A DNA stretch of 64,000 nucleotides from Bradyrhizobium sp. NFR13 (GCF_900114605.1 NZ_FOTP01000006.1:1-64000), one strand, 5' to 3'. Counted from the first letter of the stretch, positions 48,799 to 57,370 are shown. Numbers and translations: made by a program. The notes: a model not told the origin generated them from the sequence alone.

Positions 48799-49914
48799 TC
48801 ATCCCGCTCGGCCGATATCCTGGATTTTGACGCGCACAGTCGTCAGGCCGTCCTTGCGCTTCACCGAGAGTTCGATTTCGCGCCCTACGCCGACGGCCTC
48901 GAGCTGGTCAGTCAAGTCTGACAGCCGCCTTGCAGGCTGTCCGTTTGCGCTTACGATAACGTCGCCGAGTTCACCGATCTCCTCGATGCCGCGAAGCCCG
49001 GCTTGCGCCGCAGGCGAACCGGGGACGGCGCGCACCACGACGACGCCTTCTATCCCGAGCCGCGTTGCGACCGCCTCGTTGGCGGCGACGATGCCGATGC
49101 CCGGCGTCGGAACGCGCCCGTTTTTGATCAGTTCGGGAACGACGCGGTTCACCGTATCGACAGGGACAGCGAAGCCTATGCCGGCATTGGACCCGGACGG
49201 CGAAATGATAGCAGTGGTAACACCGATCAACCGGCCTGCAGAATCCAACAAAGGGCCTCCAGAATTGCCGGGATTAACAGCGGCGTCGGTCTGGATGACA
49301 TTGCCAATTTCGCGTCCGCCGTTCGTTGGCAGCCGCCGCTTGAGGGCGCTGATCACGCCGGTCGTTAAGGATTGGTCAAGGCCGAAGGGGTTTCCGATCG
49401 CGAACGCTGCCTGGCCGACTCTGAGGTCGGCCGAGCTTCCGACTGCGATGGGGCTCGGCAAGTTTCGCGTGCTTCGGAGCCTGACCACGGCCAGATCGTA
49501 ATTCGGAGCGGTTCCGACAATCGAGGCAGCGACGACTTCGCCGGTGGCTAAGCGGATCGCAACCTCCCTTGTTCCGCTCACCACATGGTTGTTGGTAACC
49601 ACGTGACCGGCGCCATCCCAAACGAAACCGGTCCCGCTTTGTCCTCCACCCTCACTCTCAGCGTATAGGGGACTGGATACATTTGCCGCACCGACCACCT
49701 GAACCACGGCAGGAGATACCCGCTTGAAAAGCTCTATTGTCGCGCGCTCTGCCTCCGCCAAGTCGCTTCGTGCTGCAATGGGCCTCGGCGATGTCCCGGA
49801 AAACAGCGGGCTGTCGACGTAGGGTCGTCCGATCACGACGGCGAGCAGGACGAGTAGGACGACAATAGCCGCCCGCGAAAATTGTTGGCGCACAAGACTA
49901 CTCCAGAGTGGCAT
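48799..49914 (-). CDS. HtrA/DegP-type periplasmic serine protease
   Basis: This 371-residue protease is anchored by one N-terminal span (AAIVVLLVLLAVVIG, about residues 15-29). The trypsin-like domain shows H110 (VTNNHVV), D140 (YDLAVVRL) and S218 (NPGNSGGPLL). One PDZ domain follows (about 275-365, 'VVRAVPGSPAAQAGLRGI', 'GDVIVSANGQP'). A single PDZ and a membrane anchor make it DegS-like in architecture. It probably degrades or senses misfolded envelope proteins. Start ATG 49914 without a strong ribosome site. No EcfG box seen. Confidence 0.88.
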   Translation of the reverse strand: MPLWSSLVRQQFSRAAIVVLLVLLAVVIGRPYVDSPLFSGTSPRPIAARSDLAEAERATIELFKRVSPAVVQVVGAANVSSPLYAESEGGGQSGTGFVWDGAGHVVTNNHVVSGTREVAIRLATGEVVAASIVGTAPNYDLAVVRLRSTRNLPSPIAVGSSADLRVGQAAFAIGNPFGLDQSLTTGVISALKRRLPTNGGREIGNVIQTDAAVNPGNSGGPLLDSAGRLIGVTTAIISPSGSNAGIGFAVPVDTVNRVVPELIKNGRVPTPGIGIVAANEAVATRLGIEGVVVVRAVPGSPAAQAGLRGIEEIGELGDVIVSANGQPARRLSDLTDQLEAVGVGREIELSVKRKDGLTTVRVKIQDIGRAG

Positions 49915-50187
49915 TACTCAGCGGGAATCCGATCACCAAGCACGCGCTACCGGTTCAATTCCGCCCCATCCAGGTGCGGCAAATTTTCCACTCGCTTGAA
50001 ACCAAAATATGGCCTTCTAAATTTTTTGATGGCCACATGCTGAGTGTGGGGTGCCGGATTCAGGACATGCGGCGCAGGACGATCGCTTTAGAGGTCTGAC
50101 GAACATCGGCTGGCCTTAGCCACAGTGTGCGCCGTTGTGGCCTTAAGCGGCAGGTCATTTTAAACAGAAAGGAGAAAGGAGAAAGTC

Positions 50188-50673
50188 ATGGAACTTCGCG
50201 ATCTTGTTCCGTGGAACAACAGGTCCAGCAACGCGACCGCTCACGGCGGCGAATCGGGCAATCCGTTTTTCGCGTTACATCGCGAGATGAATAGGCTGTT
50301 CGAAGACACCTTCCGCAGCCTTGATCGTCCATTCGGATCGCCGTCGCTAGGCTGGCCCAACATTGAAATCGACGACGGCGATAAAGAGATCCGGGTCATG
50401 GCCGAACTTCCCGGTCTCGACCAAAAGGACGTCAACGTCGAGCTTGCCAACGGCACATTGACCATCAGCGGCGAGAAAAAGAGTGAGACCGAAGACAAGG
50501 GGCGGCTCTTTAGCGAGCGGTACTATGGACGCTTCGAGCGGCGCATCGCGGTCGACGATGTAGAGCAGGACAAAGCGGCCGCGTCCTTCAAGAACGGCCT
50601 TCTCACAATTACGCTGCCGAAAGCATTAACTGCACAACAGAAGGCGAAACGGATAGCGATAAACGGCAAGTGA
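50188..50673 (+). CDS. Hsp20/alpha-crystallin small heat-shock protein
   Basis: This 161-residue chaperone has an N-terminal arm (MELRDLVPWNNR, then FFALHREMNRLFEDTFRSL) and the alpha-crystallin domain (about residues 55-150: 'MAELPGLDQKDVNVELANGTLTISGEK', 'RFERRIAVDDVEQDKAAASFKNGLLTITLPKA'). A C-terminal IAI motif (RIAING) docks oligomers. It holds unfolding proteins for refolding. Two AGGAG-like sites stand in tandem before the ATG. A GCCACA/TGTGGC hairpin lies in the leader at about 50118-50140; I cannot show a ROSE thermosensor. Confidence 0.92.
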   Translation: MELRDLVPWNNRSSNATAHGGESGNPFFALHREMNRLFEDTFRSLDRPFGSPSLGWPNIEIDDGDKEIRVMAELPGLDQKDVNVELANGTLTISGEKKSETEDKGRLFSERYYGRFERRIAVDDVEQDKAAASFKNGLLTITLPKALTAQQKAKRIAINGK

Positions 50674-50732
50674 GGAAAAGGGGGCGGCGGTGAGCGACTG
50701 CCCCGTTCGCTCCAGTCCGAGGAGGTAAACCC

Positions 50733-51458
50733 ATGCAGAAAGTTGTGCCTTTATCCACGTGGACGGACCTTACGTCGCGCGAGGCGGCACCGACGAAGTC
50801 GGTGTTCCCTTCGGATGCGCACGTTGTGATCTATCAATCTCCGATGACCTCCCGACGGGCCCGTCTGCCCCAATGGAAGCTGCGTTTCGAACGACGTGCT
50901 GCACCATACATCGAGCCTCTAATGGGTTGGACCGCAGACGATGATACGCTTAGCCAAGTGGAGCTCTCGTTTCCTTCCATAGAATCCGCCATCGCCTATG
51001 CGCGCCGCCAAGGCCTTCAATATACCGTGCGAGGTGTGCCTGAATGGGAAGCCAAGCCGTTCCGAATCTCCGACAATCGCCGCTCTGGAGAAGCGCCTGC
51101 AACCATTCAGCGCCGTCAGCGGTTGGAGTGGGTCGAGCGCACGCTTGGCCCTGACGTACTCGGCCAGTCCGGTCCAGGAAATCCGGCCGTAACTTACTCG
51201 GACCCTCAAGACGTCCTGCGGGATCCCACACTGACGGAGGAAGAGAAAAGCAACGTGCTGCGACGCTGGGCTCTCGACGCCTATCAAATCGAGATCAACC
51301 ACTCAAAAGCGAAATTGCTAGACGAGCCGTCCCGCCTGCAGCAGGTAATTGATGCCTTGCTCGATCTGGAGGATCCGCATCTCGCCGGCGCCTTATTCCA
51401 AAAGGGCAAGAGAAGGGATGATGGAGGTGCTGTGCTGCCACCTGGCCTGGCAGCGTGA
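50733..51458 (+). CDS. NDUFS4-like domain protein with a rhizobial C-terminal module
   Basis: This 241-residue protein has a first domain (about residues 28-110: VVIYQSPMTSRRARLPQWKL, EPLMGWTADDDTLSQVELSF, SAIAYARRQGLQYTV) that follows the NDUFS4-like accessory subunit of respiratory complex I. The second part (about 145-220: 'VTYSDPQDVLRDPTLTEEEK', 'VLRRWALDAYQIE', 'VIDALLDLEDPH') resembles the protein at 52274-52603. A role in complex I is doubtful here because the gene sits between hsp20 and small genes. It may be a stress-related binding module. GAGGAGG precedes the ATG. Confidence 0.75.
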   Translation: MQKVVPLSTWTDLTSREAAPTKSVFPSDAHVVIYQSPMTSRRARLPQWKLRFERRAAPYIEPLMGWTADDDTLSQVELSFPSIESAIAYARRQGLQYTVRGVPEWEAKPFRISDNRRSGEAPATIQRRQRLEWVERTLGPDVLGQSGPGNPAVTYSDPQDVLRDPTLTEEEKSNVLRRWALDAYQIEINHSKAKLLDEPSRLQQVIDALLDLEDPHLAGALFQKGKRRDDGGAVLPPGLAA

Positions 51459-51643
51459 CCGATACCAATGGGATCATGAACAATCAAACACGCCACCATA
51501 CAACGCCCGACGGACGATCGCTCCTCATGACGCGGGAAGAGCGCCAAAATAAGATGGCGGTTTTGCTTGGCGGGCGTGCCGCAGACGATTTGCGGTTACT
51601 GACATCGCCCGAAGCATGGTTCACGCAACATGGCATGTCCTAA
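51455..51643 (+). pseudogene. FtsH-like peptidase fragment
   Basis: A 62-residue frame includes TPDGRSLLMTREERQNKMAV and LLGGRAADDL. This strongly recalls the M41 peptidase part of FtsH ('MTREEL...LAVLLGGRAAEE'). The ATPase, HExxH and other parts are absent, and the end ('LLTSPEAWFTQHGMS') is unlike FtsH. It starts inside the stop of the preceding gene. Either a relic or a small protein reusing the fragment. Confidence 0.45.
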
Positions 51644-51719
51644 AAACAGGGCGACGTACCTACGACCGCGAGAGCCCGGCTTTCGTTCCCGCGCCAGACC
51701 CCATATACCGTGACCGCGG

Positions 51720-51902
51720 ATTTGCTGAGCGGACGGCTGCTTGATCGACAAGTGGTCCGGTCGATCATGCAGACTCCGGCTGAGCGTGCATTAGACATTC
51801 TCCCGCCGGCCCTTGCTGGAAGAGGCGACCAAGCGGCTCATGGAAAAGGAGATTGCCGAATTGTGGCATTCAGCGGCGGCGACGAGGGAAGCTGCCGAAT
51901 AG
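51720..51902 (+). pseudogene. possible small helical protein with one frameshift
   Basis: One frame reads MQTPAERALDILPPAL and, after a one-base shift near 51815, another continues LLEEATKRLMEKEIAELWHS and AAATREAAE before a TAG. The second half is a convincing amphipathic helix. The join is inferred; it could also be two unrelated pieces. Confidence 0.35.
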
Positions 51903-51952
51903 AGCAACCAGCGACCGATTTTTCGCTCGTTGACCAGTTCGCCGCAATTGGG

Positions 51953-52171
51953 TCAGTTGCGGTGCTGTACAGGTGCTCTGAAGACTTCCTCCCCGCTTTC
52001 ATTAATGACGACAACAAAGCGGCTAGGCCCGGCGTAGTTCGGAGTGCCTTTCGCGATCCCACGAGCGATGCGTGCTGCATGTTCGATCGCTGCCCGTCGG
52101 TTCGGAAGGTCGATCCCTGAGTCGTCAGAGAGCCGTATGCCGCCTAGCAAAGGAAAGAAGTACCGAGTCAT
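51953..52171 (-). CDS. DUF6894-family small protein
   Basis: From ATG 52171 the 72-residue product MTRYFFPLLGGIRLSDDSGI follows the DUF6894 order: RYFF, DxxGxDLPN, helix (RRAAIEHAARIARGIAKG), then RFVVVINESGEEVF. A paralogue of the protein at 10022-10258. No strong ribosome site. Function unknown. Confidence 0.7.
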   Translation of the reverse strand: MTRYFFPLLGGIRLSDDSGIDLPNRRAAIEHAARIARGIAKGTPNYAGPSRFVVVINESGEEVFRAPVQHRN

Positions 52172-52273
52172 ATGGAGGAGATAGTTTGCAGCGCGTTGAG
52201 CCCGCCACAATTGCGGCGGACTCGTCAGCCGGCTGATCGTCCCTTAATACGTGGGCTCGGAGGCTACCTGCGG

Positions 52274-52603
52274 TTAAAAGCCGACCGCCATTTTGGGCTC
52301 CTCCAACGTGGGAAACCTCATGGCCGGCGCTCCGCTCAGAGGCGGAGGATCGTCATCCTCCTCATCGAGGCCTCTCAACGCACTCAAGATGCGTCCAACC
52401 GGGATAGCAGTTGGAGAACCCGGAAGTTGCCTCAGCCACGGATTATTTCCGACCGTGAACGCGTCCGACGCCCAGGCGGCCAGCACGCAGCGCTTTTCAA
52501 CGCGTGACAGGACAGGGTCGGCCAAAACGTCCAACGGGTCACTATAGGTCCCTACAAGAAGTGGATTTGCACGAATATCGAATAGTGTCTGGTTCGAGTT
52601 CAT
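52274..52603 (-). CDS. small protein sharing the C-terminal module of the NDUFS4-like protein
   Basis: This 109-residue protein starts MNSNQTLFDIRANPLLVGTY with GGAGG five bases upstream. The sequence 'TYSDPLDVLADPVLSRVEKRCVLAAWASDA' matches 'TYSDPQDVLRDPTLTEEEK ... WALDAY' of the 50733-51458 protein, and both then have a helix 'ILSALRGLDEEDD'/'VIDALLDLED'. The module therefore exists alone and fused. I know it from several Bradyrhizobium proteins, without a function. Confidence 0.65.
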   Translation of the reverse strand: MNSNQTLFDIRANPLLVGTYSDPLDVLADPVLSRVEKRCVLAAWASDAFTVGNNPWLRQLPGSPTAIPVGRILSALRGLDEEDDDPPPLSGAPAMRFPTLEEPKMAVGF

Positions 52604-52852
52604 GGTCGCCTCCATCTACTCCTTTCAGTTAAAGAGGGCGATGAGCGATGTAGAGCGGTCGACGTGCAGATCAAGCACATCATCCCCTATGCCGCGGTGT
52701 GCAAACTCTACACGGGCTGAATCCTTCCTCTGGCTGGGAAAGCAAGCGATGGATTTCGTTCCTTGACAGCGCACGAGACGTGCACCAATCGTTTTAAATG
52801 ATGAGGACGCGGCCGATGAGGTCCGCCGAGCATCCTGGCGAAAGTCAGCACG

Positions 52853-53170
52853 TCAAAGCTGCGAAATGCTAGAAAATCGAATGAGAATCTCCTTTTGCTC
52901 GAAGCTGCGCTCTAGCTCCTCACGCAGCTTAAGCCACCACTCACGATCGAATTTCTCCGTCATGACTTCCACGACAACGATCTCATCGCGCTGTCTCTGC
53001 TCTCCGTCATCGTAACTTCCGAAGGCCGGTGACCGAGCATAGACAGTTACTCCACCAAAATTGGAAATTAGGTTCTCTTCGAGATCTACGAATTTTGACC
53101 GTTCTATTTTCTTTCCATCGTTGTAGGACAGTGGAAGAAAAACTTCGATGAGGCACATTTCGCGTGGCAT
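52853..53170 (-). CDS. conserved hypothetical protein
   Basis: This 105-residue protein starts MPREMCLIEVFLPLSYNDGK. It has an alpha/beta pattern with 'FVDLEENLISNFGGVTVYAR' and 'RDEIVVVEVMTEKFDREWWLKLREELERSFEQKEILIR'. The WW followed by a long charged helix and an IRFSSI end are typical of a short Proteobacterial family whose role is unknown. The start is one base after the stop of the flavoprotein gene, so the genes are coupled. Confidence 0.65.
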   Translation of the reverse strand: MPREMCLIEVFLPLSYNDGKKIERSKFVDLEENLISNFGGVTVYARSPAFGSYDDGEQRQRDEIVVVEVMTEKFDREWWLKLREELERSFEQKEILIRFSSISQL

Positions 53171-53171
53171 A

Positions 53172-54107
53172 TCAGTGAGCCGGAGAGGTGTTTGGCGCCA
53201 GCTCGACCCGCGCCAGTCGCCGCCTTAACGGCAACGATTTATGAATATGGGTTGCGGCGATGGCGGCGTGACCTGTTGCGACCGCAATTTGGTGAAGATC
53301 GGAGACTACGTCTCCCGCCGCATACAAACCTTCGGCGGTCGACCGCTGGTGTTCGTCAACTTTCACGCAGCCTGTTTCTGTTACGTCTGCGCCCAGCCTC
53401 AATGCCATCTGCGAGCCCGCTTCGCATCCCATTGACGGATAGATTACATCAAAGTCACATGCCCCTTCGGGTGTCTCGACCCACAACTTGTTACCGCGCC
53501 TGCGCAGCGGCCCTATCGCTTCATGAATATGGACACCCGCCTCGGCCGCGGGTCTCGTGGTGCTAGGTGCGGGTCTCGCGCTGACCGGCCTCAACAGGGT
53601 TACGTCAGAGGAATATGTGCGGAGAAAGTCAGCCTTGTCAGTCGCCTCCGGCCCGTCGCCAAAGACCGCTATCGTTTTGTCCGTGGCTTCGAACGCGTCG
53701 CAAACCGGGCAATAGCGCAGCAAGCCGTGCGAAACAGCTTCCGCATGGCCTTCGATCGGAGGACGCTTATCCACAATGCCCGTCGCCAGGAGGACGTAGG
53801 GGGCCTCAAGGAAACCCCGATCATGCACCGCACGGAAGCCGGAGTCGATCCGGATCAAATCATTCACTGACGCCGAGATGATCGGCACGCCATACGTCTG
53901 CGCCTGTGCTGCGAGTTGTGACAGCAGCCGCTTCCCAGATATCCCATCAGGAAAGCCGGGATAATTATGGCTCTCGGGAATGAGCATCGCCCGGCTTTCA
54001 CCTGCGTCAATGACGGTCACCCGCCTATGATAGCGAGCCAAATAAATAGCCGCCGTCAACCCGGCCGGGCCTCCTCCAATAACAATACAATCTACTGTAG
54101 CGCTCAA
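53172..54107 (-). CDS. thioredoxin-reductase-like FAD/NAD(P) oxidoreductase
   Basis: This 311-residue flavoprotein has the FAD-binding GGGPAG (residues 12-17), the '[11 protein letters not shown]' segment, a CPVC redox pair ([11 protein letters not shown], about residues 137-140) and a second GDGPEA nucleotide site in place of the usual GGGxSA. '[10 protein letters not shown]' with the FAD ribityl-binding Asp follows. It resembles TrxB, but the NADPH-site change and the short form suggest a divergent reductase of unknown partner. The start TTG 54107 follows GAGAGATGCC. It is followed directly by the gene at 52853. Confidence 0.82.
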   Translation of the reverse strand: MSATVDCIVIGGGPAGLTAAIYLARYHRRVTVIDAGESRAMLIPESHNYPGFPDGISGKRLLSQLAAQAQTYGVPIISASVNDLIRIDSGFRAVHDRGFLEAPYVLLATGIVDKRPPIEGHAEAVSHGLLRYCPVCDAFEATDKTIAVFGDGPEATDKADFLRTYSSDVTLLRPVSARPAPSTTRPAAEAGVHIHEAIGPLRRRGNKLWVETPEGACDFDVIYPSMGCEAGSQMALRLGADVTETGCVKVDEHQRSTAEGLYAAGDVVSDLHQIAVATGHAAIAATHIHKSLPLRRRLARVELAPNTSPAH

Positions 54108-54162
54108 GGCATCTCTCGGTTAGGCGCAGGGAAGCCAGAGTCGGTGTCAGGCCTCTGCCCCC

Positions 54163-54351
54163 TCAGTGCGTATTCGTACGGTGCCACTTTTCAAGATCAG
54201 GCTTTGGGGTATCCGGTAGGCTAGGATCCGTAGTGTTCTGGGCGTTCTGTTTCCAGGGCTCATTGCTTTGCGGATAAGGCGCCCAGTCGGTCTTTTCTCG
54301 CGGATCGTCCTTGGGTGTCTCTCGCGGATCATTCTTTTCGACGTATTTCAT
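54163..54351 (-). CDS. small hydrophilic protein
   Basis: This 62-residue protein starts MKYVEKNDPRETPKDDPREK with AAGGAG five bases upstream. It is highly charged, rich in Asp, Pro and Asn, with no hydrophobic core, so it is probably disordered, like many dehydration or stress-linked peptides (inference). It follows the DUF892 gene by nine bases and shares its EcfG promoter. Function unknown. Confidence 0.65.
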   Translation of the reverse strand: MKYVEKNDPRETPKDDPREKTDWAPYPQSNEPWKQNAQNTTDPSLPDTPKPDLEKWHRTNTH

Positions 54352-54360
54352 GTGCGCTCC

Positions 54361-54852
54361 TTAAAGTGTTGCGCGCCGAAGATATGCGGTGGTCACCTTC
54401 TCGACGTTTGCATCAACCCAGTCCGCCATCTTCTGCTCTTCGGCCAACGACATCTTTAAGAGCTGGGTGTCACCGTTGCATCCGGCCGCCTCTGCCAAAG
54501 TGATGAGGGACTTGTAGGCCGCGATTTCAAAGTTCTCAAAAGCGTTATTGGCGAACGTGTTCTTTAGGATCTCGTCATCGGCTGCGGAATGGAAGAGGGC
54601 TGTGACATTGGCGACCAGCGATTGTGCCGTGTCCTTCAGTGAGGATGAGCCTTCCCCGCACGCCGTGAGGCAGCGCTCTAACCGAGCGAGCTGATCCTTG
54701 GTCTCCGTCAAATGCTTCGTCAGCATCAGTTTGACGTCGGGGTAGTCGTCCGTCCGCTCGGACTGGCGCTCCATCAGTTCGCGGGCCTGAACCTCCATAG
54801 CGTGTGCATTGCGGAGTCCGACGATATAGATGTCCTTAGCGGTCTGGGCCAT
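54361..54852 (-). CDS. DUF892 (YciE/YciF-like) ferritin-fold protein
   Basis: From ATG 54852 (GGAGA upstream) the 163-residue protein MAQTAKDIYIVGLRNAHAME follows the DUF892 family, a four-helix ferritin-like fold. Carboxylate/His residues that could hold a di-metal site occur in 'KHLTETKDQLARLERCL', 'FENFEIAAYKSLITLAE' and 'SLAEEQKMADWVD'. Members are stress-induced in enterobacteria. The first gene of a two-gene unit under an exact EcfG-type promoter. The upstream frame extension to 54900 overlaps the promoter and is rejected. Confidence 0.85.
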   Translation of the reverse strand: MAQTAKDIYIVGLRNAHAMEVQARELMERQSERTDDYPDVKLMLTKHLTETKDQLARLERCLTACGEGSSSLKDTAQSLVANVTALFHSAADDEILKNTFANNAFENFEIAAYKSLITLAEAAGCNGDTQLLKMSLAEEQKMADWVDANVEKVTTAYLRRATL

Positions 54853-54883
54853 GTTTCTCTCCGTATCCAACGAATGCGCGGCT

Positions 54884-54908
54884 AACGGACTATTCACCAC
54901 ACTGTTCC
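54884..54908 (-). promoter_or_regulatory. EcfG-type stress promoter, exact match
   Basis: GGAAC (54904-54908), 16 bases, CGTT (54884-54887), 32 bases before the DUF892 start at 54852. Confidence 0.82.
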
Positions 54909-54994
54909 AACGATTAGGGGCGAAGGCGGCACAAATAAACTGGTATCGCTGAGAACGAGATCCGGCTGTCAGGCTTTAAAGGCGCGCGATGCAG

Positions 54995-55192
54995 TTACAC
55001 TACTGCGCTGGGACGTGGCGGGTGCTGCGTCCGGGGATGTCGGTCGTGCAGATAGGTCGCCAAATCCGTTCGGAGTTCAGGCGCGTTCCGGGTTGCCAGT
55101 TCGAAGATGGCTTCCTGCGGATCCCGGGAAAGATCGCCCCATACATCGGCCGTAGCACGTCCTAGCAGACTGAAAAGTTGTACATCGTTCAT
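54995..55192 (-). CDS. small hypothetical protein
   Basis: This 65-residue protein starts MNDVQLFSLLGRATADVWGD. The N-terminal helix and 'DPQEAIFELATRNAPELRTDLATYLHDRHP' are consistent with a short helical protein; the tail is Pro-rich. AAGG lies ten bases upstream. Function unknown. Confidence 0.55.
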   Translation of the reverse strand: MNDVQLFSLLGRATADVWGDLSRDPQEAIFELATRNAPELRTDLATYLHDRHPRTQHPPRPSAVV

Positions 55193-55261
55193 GCATTTTG
55201 CCTTGTTTCGATGGTGAGGTCGCCGGATCGGGAGTTGCGGGCGCTGATTTCCGGCTCAGAG

Positions 55262-55765
55262 TTAGCGGTCAGTCTGGCGACGAACGAGCGCCCAACCTAA
55301 CAGCGATGAAGCGATAACAAGACCCGTCATTACAGATCCGCTTTGTCTGCCAGCATTGGGCAACCGCACGGTAGAGATTGCCGCAGGTGGCAAGGCGTCA
55401 TCGCGGGAAGGCGGCCTGCTGATGGCAACTCGCAATCGGCTTGCAAGTGGTATGACGCGTTTCGCGGGCCGCTTTATCCAATAGATGGCGAAAAGTGCGC
55501 ACAGAATGGTACTGACGATAAGCAACCCGCCCATGGCCCCAAAAGCTTGGAACAAGCCATAACGGACTTCGATCCACCGGAACAATGCGGTGGCTCCGAC
55601 TAGGAGTGCTGCGATGAGGAAGACACCGGCTGCAGCATATAAGCCAATCGCGATGAGGTACGATATCGCGGCGGCTTCCGACTGATTTACTCGGTCTTGG
55701 ATGTACGACCGGCCGGCGTGCTTCGCACGATCAAACTTCAGACCCAGCGTCACGCCCAGCATCAC
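55262..55765 (-). CDS. YqjE/holin-superfamily-like membrane protein
   Basis: This 167-residue protein has a charged N-terminus (YIQDRVNQSEAAAISYLIAI), two adjacent spans (ISYLIAIGLYAAAGVFLIAALLVGA and AFGAMGGLLIVSTILCALFAIYW) and a third weaker segment near the end (MTGLVIASSLLGWALV). The pair of spans followed by a basic region is the build of YqjE-like holin-superfamily proteins. GTG 55765 overlaps the stop of the YqjD-like gene, so the two are coupled, as yqjD-yqjE are in E. coli. Confidence 0.7.
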   Translation of the reverse strand: MMLGVTLGLKFDRAKHAGRSYIQDRVNQSEAAAISYLIAIGLYAAAGVFLIAALLVGATALFRWIEVRYGLFQAFGAMGGLLIVSTILCALFAIYWIKRPAKRVIPLASRLRVAISRPPSRDDALPPAAISTVRLPNAGRQSGSVMTGLVIASSLLGWALVRRQTDR

Positions 55766-55986
55766 CAGCGCCTCTTAGAGGCTAGGCCGATTAGAAACGC
55801 CACGACCAATGCGGCCAAAGGCGCCTGCCGGACTACCTTGCTCAAGGTATCCAGCGCGTTCCCAGGCTTCCTGCCCTCCTCGATCGCATCCCTGATGGTC
55901 GTCGCCGCAGTTTTGACGCCATCGACGACGGTCGATTTGATTTCTGACAATTGTTCAGTTGCGGTAGGTGCGTGTTCATCAGTCAT
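55762..55986 (-). CDS. DUF883/YqjD-like membrane-tail protein
   Basis: This 74-residue protein starts MTDEHAPTATEQLSEIKSTV and has a helical stretch (VVDGVKTAATTIRDAIEEG) and a C-terminal span (QAPLAALVVAFLIGLASKRRW). It is closely similar to the protein at 1519-1743. In E. coli YqjD is a stationary-phase inner-membrane protein that binds ribosomes. It is followed at once by a YqjE-like gene, which supports the assignment. A GGAAC box lies near 56085, too far away and without a good -10. Confidence 0.75.
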   Translation of the reverse strand: MTDEHAPTATEQLSEIKSTVVDGVKTAATTIRDAIEEGRKPGNALDTLSKVVRQAPLAALVVAFLIGLASKRRW

Positions 55987-56092
55987 GGTCGCCTCGTTGA
56001 AACAAGCAATCGTTGTGCGCTAGCAGGACGCCGTAGAGGAAGGCGTGAGATCCGGCGGGTCGCGGGCACGACCTTATTTGGTTCCTATAGGT

Positions 56093-57370
56093 TTAGGTCT
56101 CCACCGTCGTCTGCTCGACCGGGGCCGGCATACGTGCGACCGACATCAACGAACGGGCGACCTGGTTAAGTAGCTGGTCGGCGTTTTCTTCTTCGGCCAG
56201 CGACATCGAGAGCAGTTCGACCACGGCACTATGTCGTAGCTGCTGCGCGAGGTTCTTCGCGGTCGTGTAAGCAGATATCTCATAATGCTCCACCCGCTGA
56301 GCCGCCCCTATGAGGCCGAGGTCAGAGGCCGCGTCTTCCTTCTTTTCCCCTTTTGCCATGACCTCCTGGCCTTCTTCGACCAGTCCCGCCATGCCTTTGC
56401 AGGGCTTTGCCCGGGCCGTCTCGCCGAGGAGGGTGAAACATTCATTCAGGCGATCTATCTGTAGTTCCGTCTCGGCGAGATGGCGCTCGAACAGCTCCCT
56501 GAGCTTGTCGAACCGAGCAGCTTCCGCCATCTGGGGGAGGGCTTTTATAAGCTGCTTCTCTGCGTGAAGAATATCCCGGAGCTCTTCGACCAAGAGTTCA
56601 GCAATGCCTGCCGGAGCCACCGGCGGTGAGCTTTCGACCATGATCGGAGACGTCCCAGTCGAAGCTTCGGACAGCGCCGGGGATTCGGTGAAGTCCCAAT
56701 CACCGCCCTCATTCCAGGGACCCCGCGTATCGATCTCACCGTCGTCGCCAGCGCCTGTGGAGTCATTAAAGAATTGATCGACCAGGCCGGGGGTAGGCGC
56801 GAGCTTCCCGATCGAGAACGAAGGTTTCTTCATGCTCTCCAGAGCGGCGGCGAACGCCTTCATATGCGTGATTTCTCGAGTCATTAGAAACTGCAAGGCG
56901 TCTTTTGTGCCTGCATCGTCGCAAAAGTTAATCAGCCGCTCATACACAATCTTCGCTCTGGCCTCGGCCGCAATATTGCTGCGCAGATCAACATCCAATT
57001 CGCCCGTAATCTTGAGGTAGTCGGCGGTCCATGGATTACCCTGAGAATTAAAGAGATTGACACCGCCGCCGCCAGCAATCGCAATGAGGGGATCCGCCTC
57101 GGCAGCCTGACGGTCAAACTTGGACGGCTTCAGATGCATCCGAGCGAGACAGCCGACAACTTCCAGATGACTGAGTTCCTCGGTGCCGATGTCCATGAGA
57201 AGATCCTTCCTCTCAGGATCCTCGCAGTTCAAGCCTTGAATGGAATACTGCATGGCGGCAGCCAGTTCGCCGTTGGCGCCTCCGAACTGCTCCAGCAACA
57301 TGTTGCCGAAACTCACGCTGGGTTCATCCACGCGTACTGTGAACATTAGTTTTTTGACGTGATGATACAT
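56093..57370 (-). CDS. manganese catalase fused to a DUF892 domain
   Basis: This 425-residue protein has a dimanganese catalase (about residues 1-230) that would split hydrogen peroxide. Expected metal ligands are present: E35 (GANGELAAAM), E65 and H68 (GTEELSHLE), E136 (NIAAEARAK) and H169 (TREITHMKAF). After an acidic linker (about 205-255) a DUF892 ferritin-fold domain follows (ELLVEELRDILHAEKQLIKA, then FERHLAETELQIDRLNECF). Two di-metal-type domains in one chain suggest linked peroxide and metal handling (inference). ATG 57370 with GGGAG upstream is chosen over 57406. A GGAAC-N16-TATT lies upstream. Confidence 0.88.
   Translation of the reverse strand: MYHHVKKLMFTVRVDEPSVSFGNMLLEQFGGANGELAAAMQYSIQGLNCEDPERKDLLMDIGTEELSHLEVVGCLARMHLKPSKFDRQAAEADPLIAIAGGGGVNLFNSQGNPWTADYLKITGELDVDLRSNIAAEARAKIVYERLINFCDDAGTKDALQFLMTREITHMKAFAAALESMKKPSFSIGKLAPTPGLVDQFFNDSTGAGDDGEIDTRGPWNEGGDWDFTESPALSEASTGTSPIMVESSPPVAPAGIAELLVEELRDILHAEKQLIKALPQMAEAARFDKLRELFERHLAETELQIDRLNECFTLLGETARAKPCKGMAGLVEEGQEVMAKGEKKEDAASDLGLIGAAQRVEHYEISAYTTAKNLAQQLRHSAVVELLSMSLAEEENADQLLNQVARSLMSVARMPAPVEQTTVET

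Noticed and set aside
50100-50187. ROSE RNA thermometer before hsp20
   Set aside because: A short hairpin exists, but I cannot see the conserved element pairing with the ribosome site.
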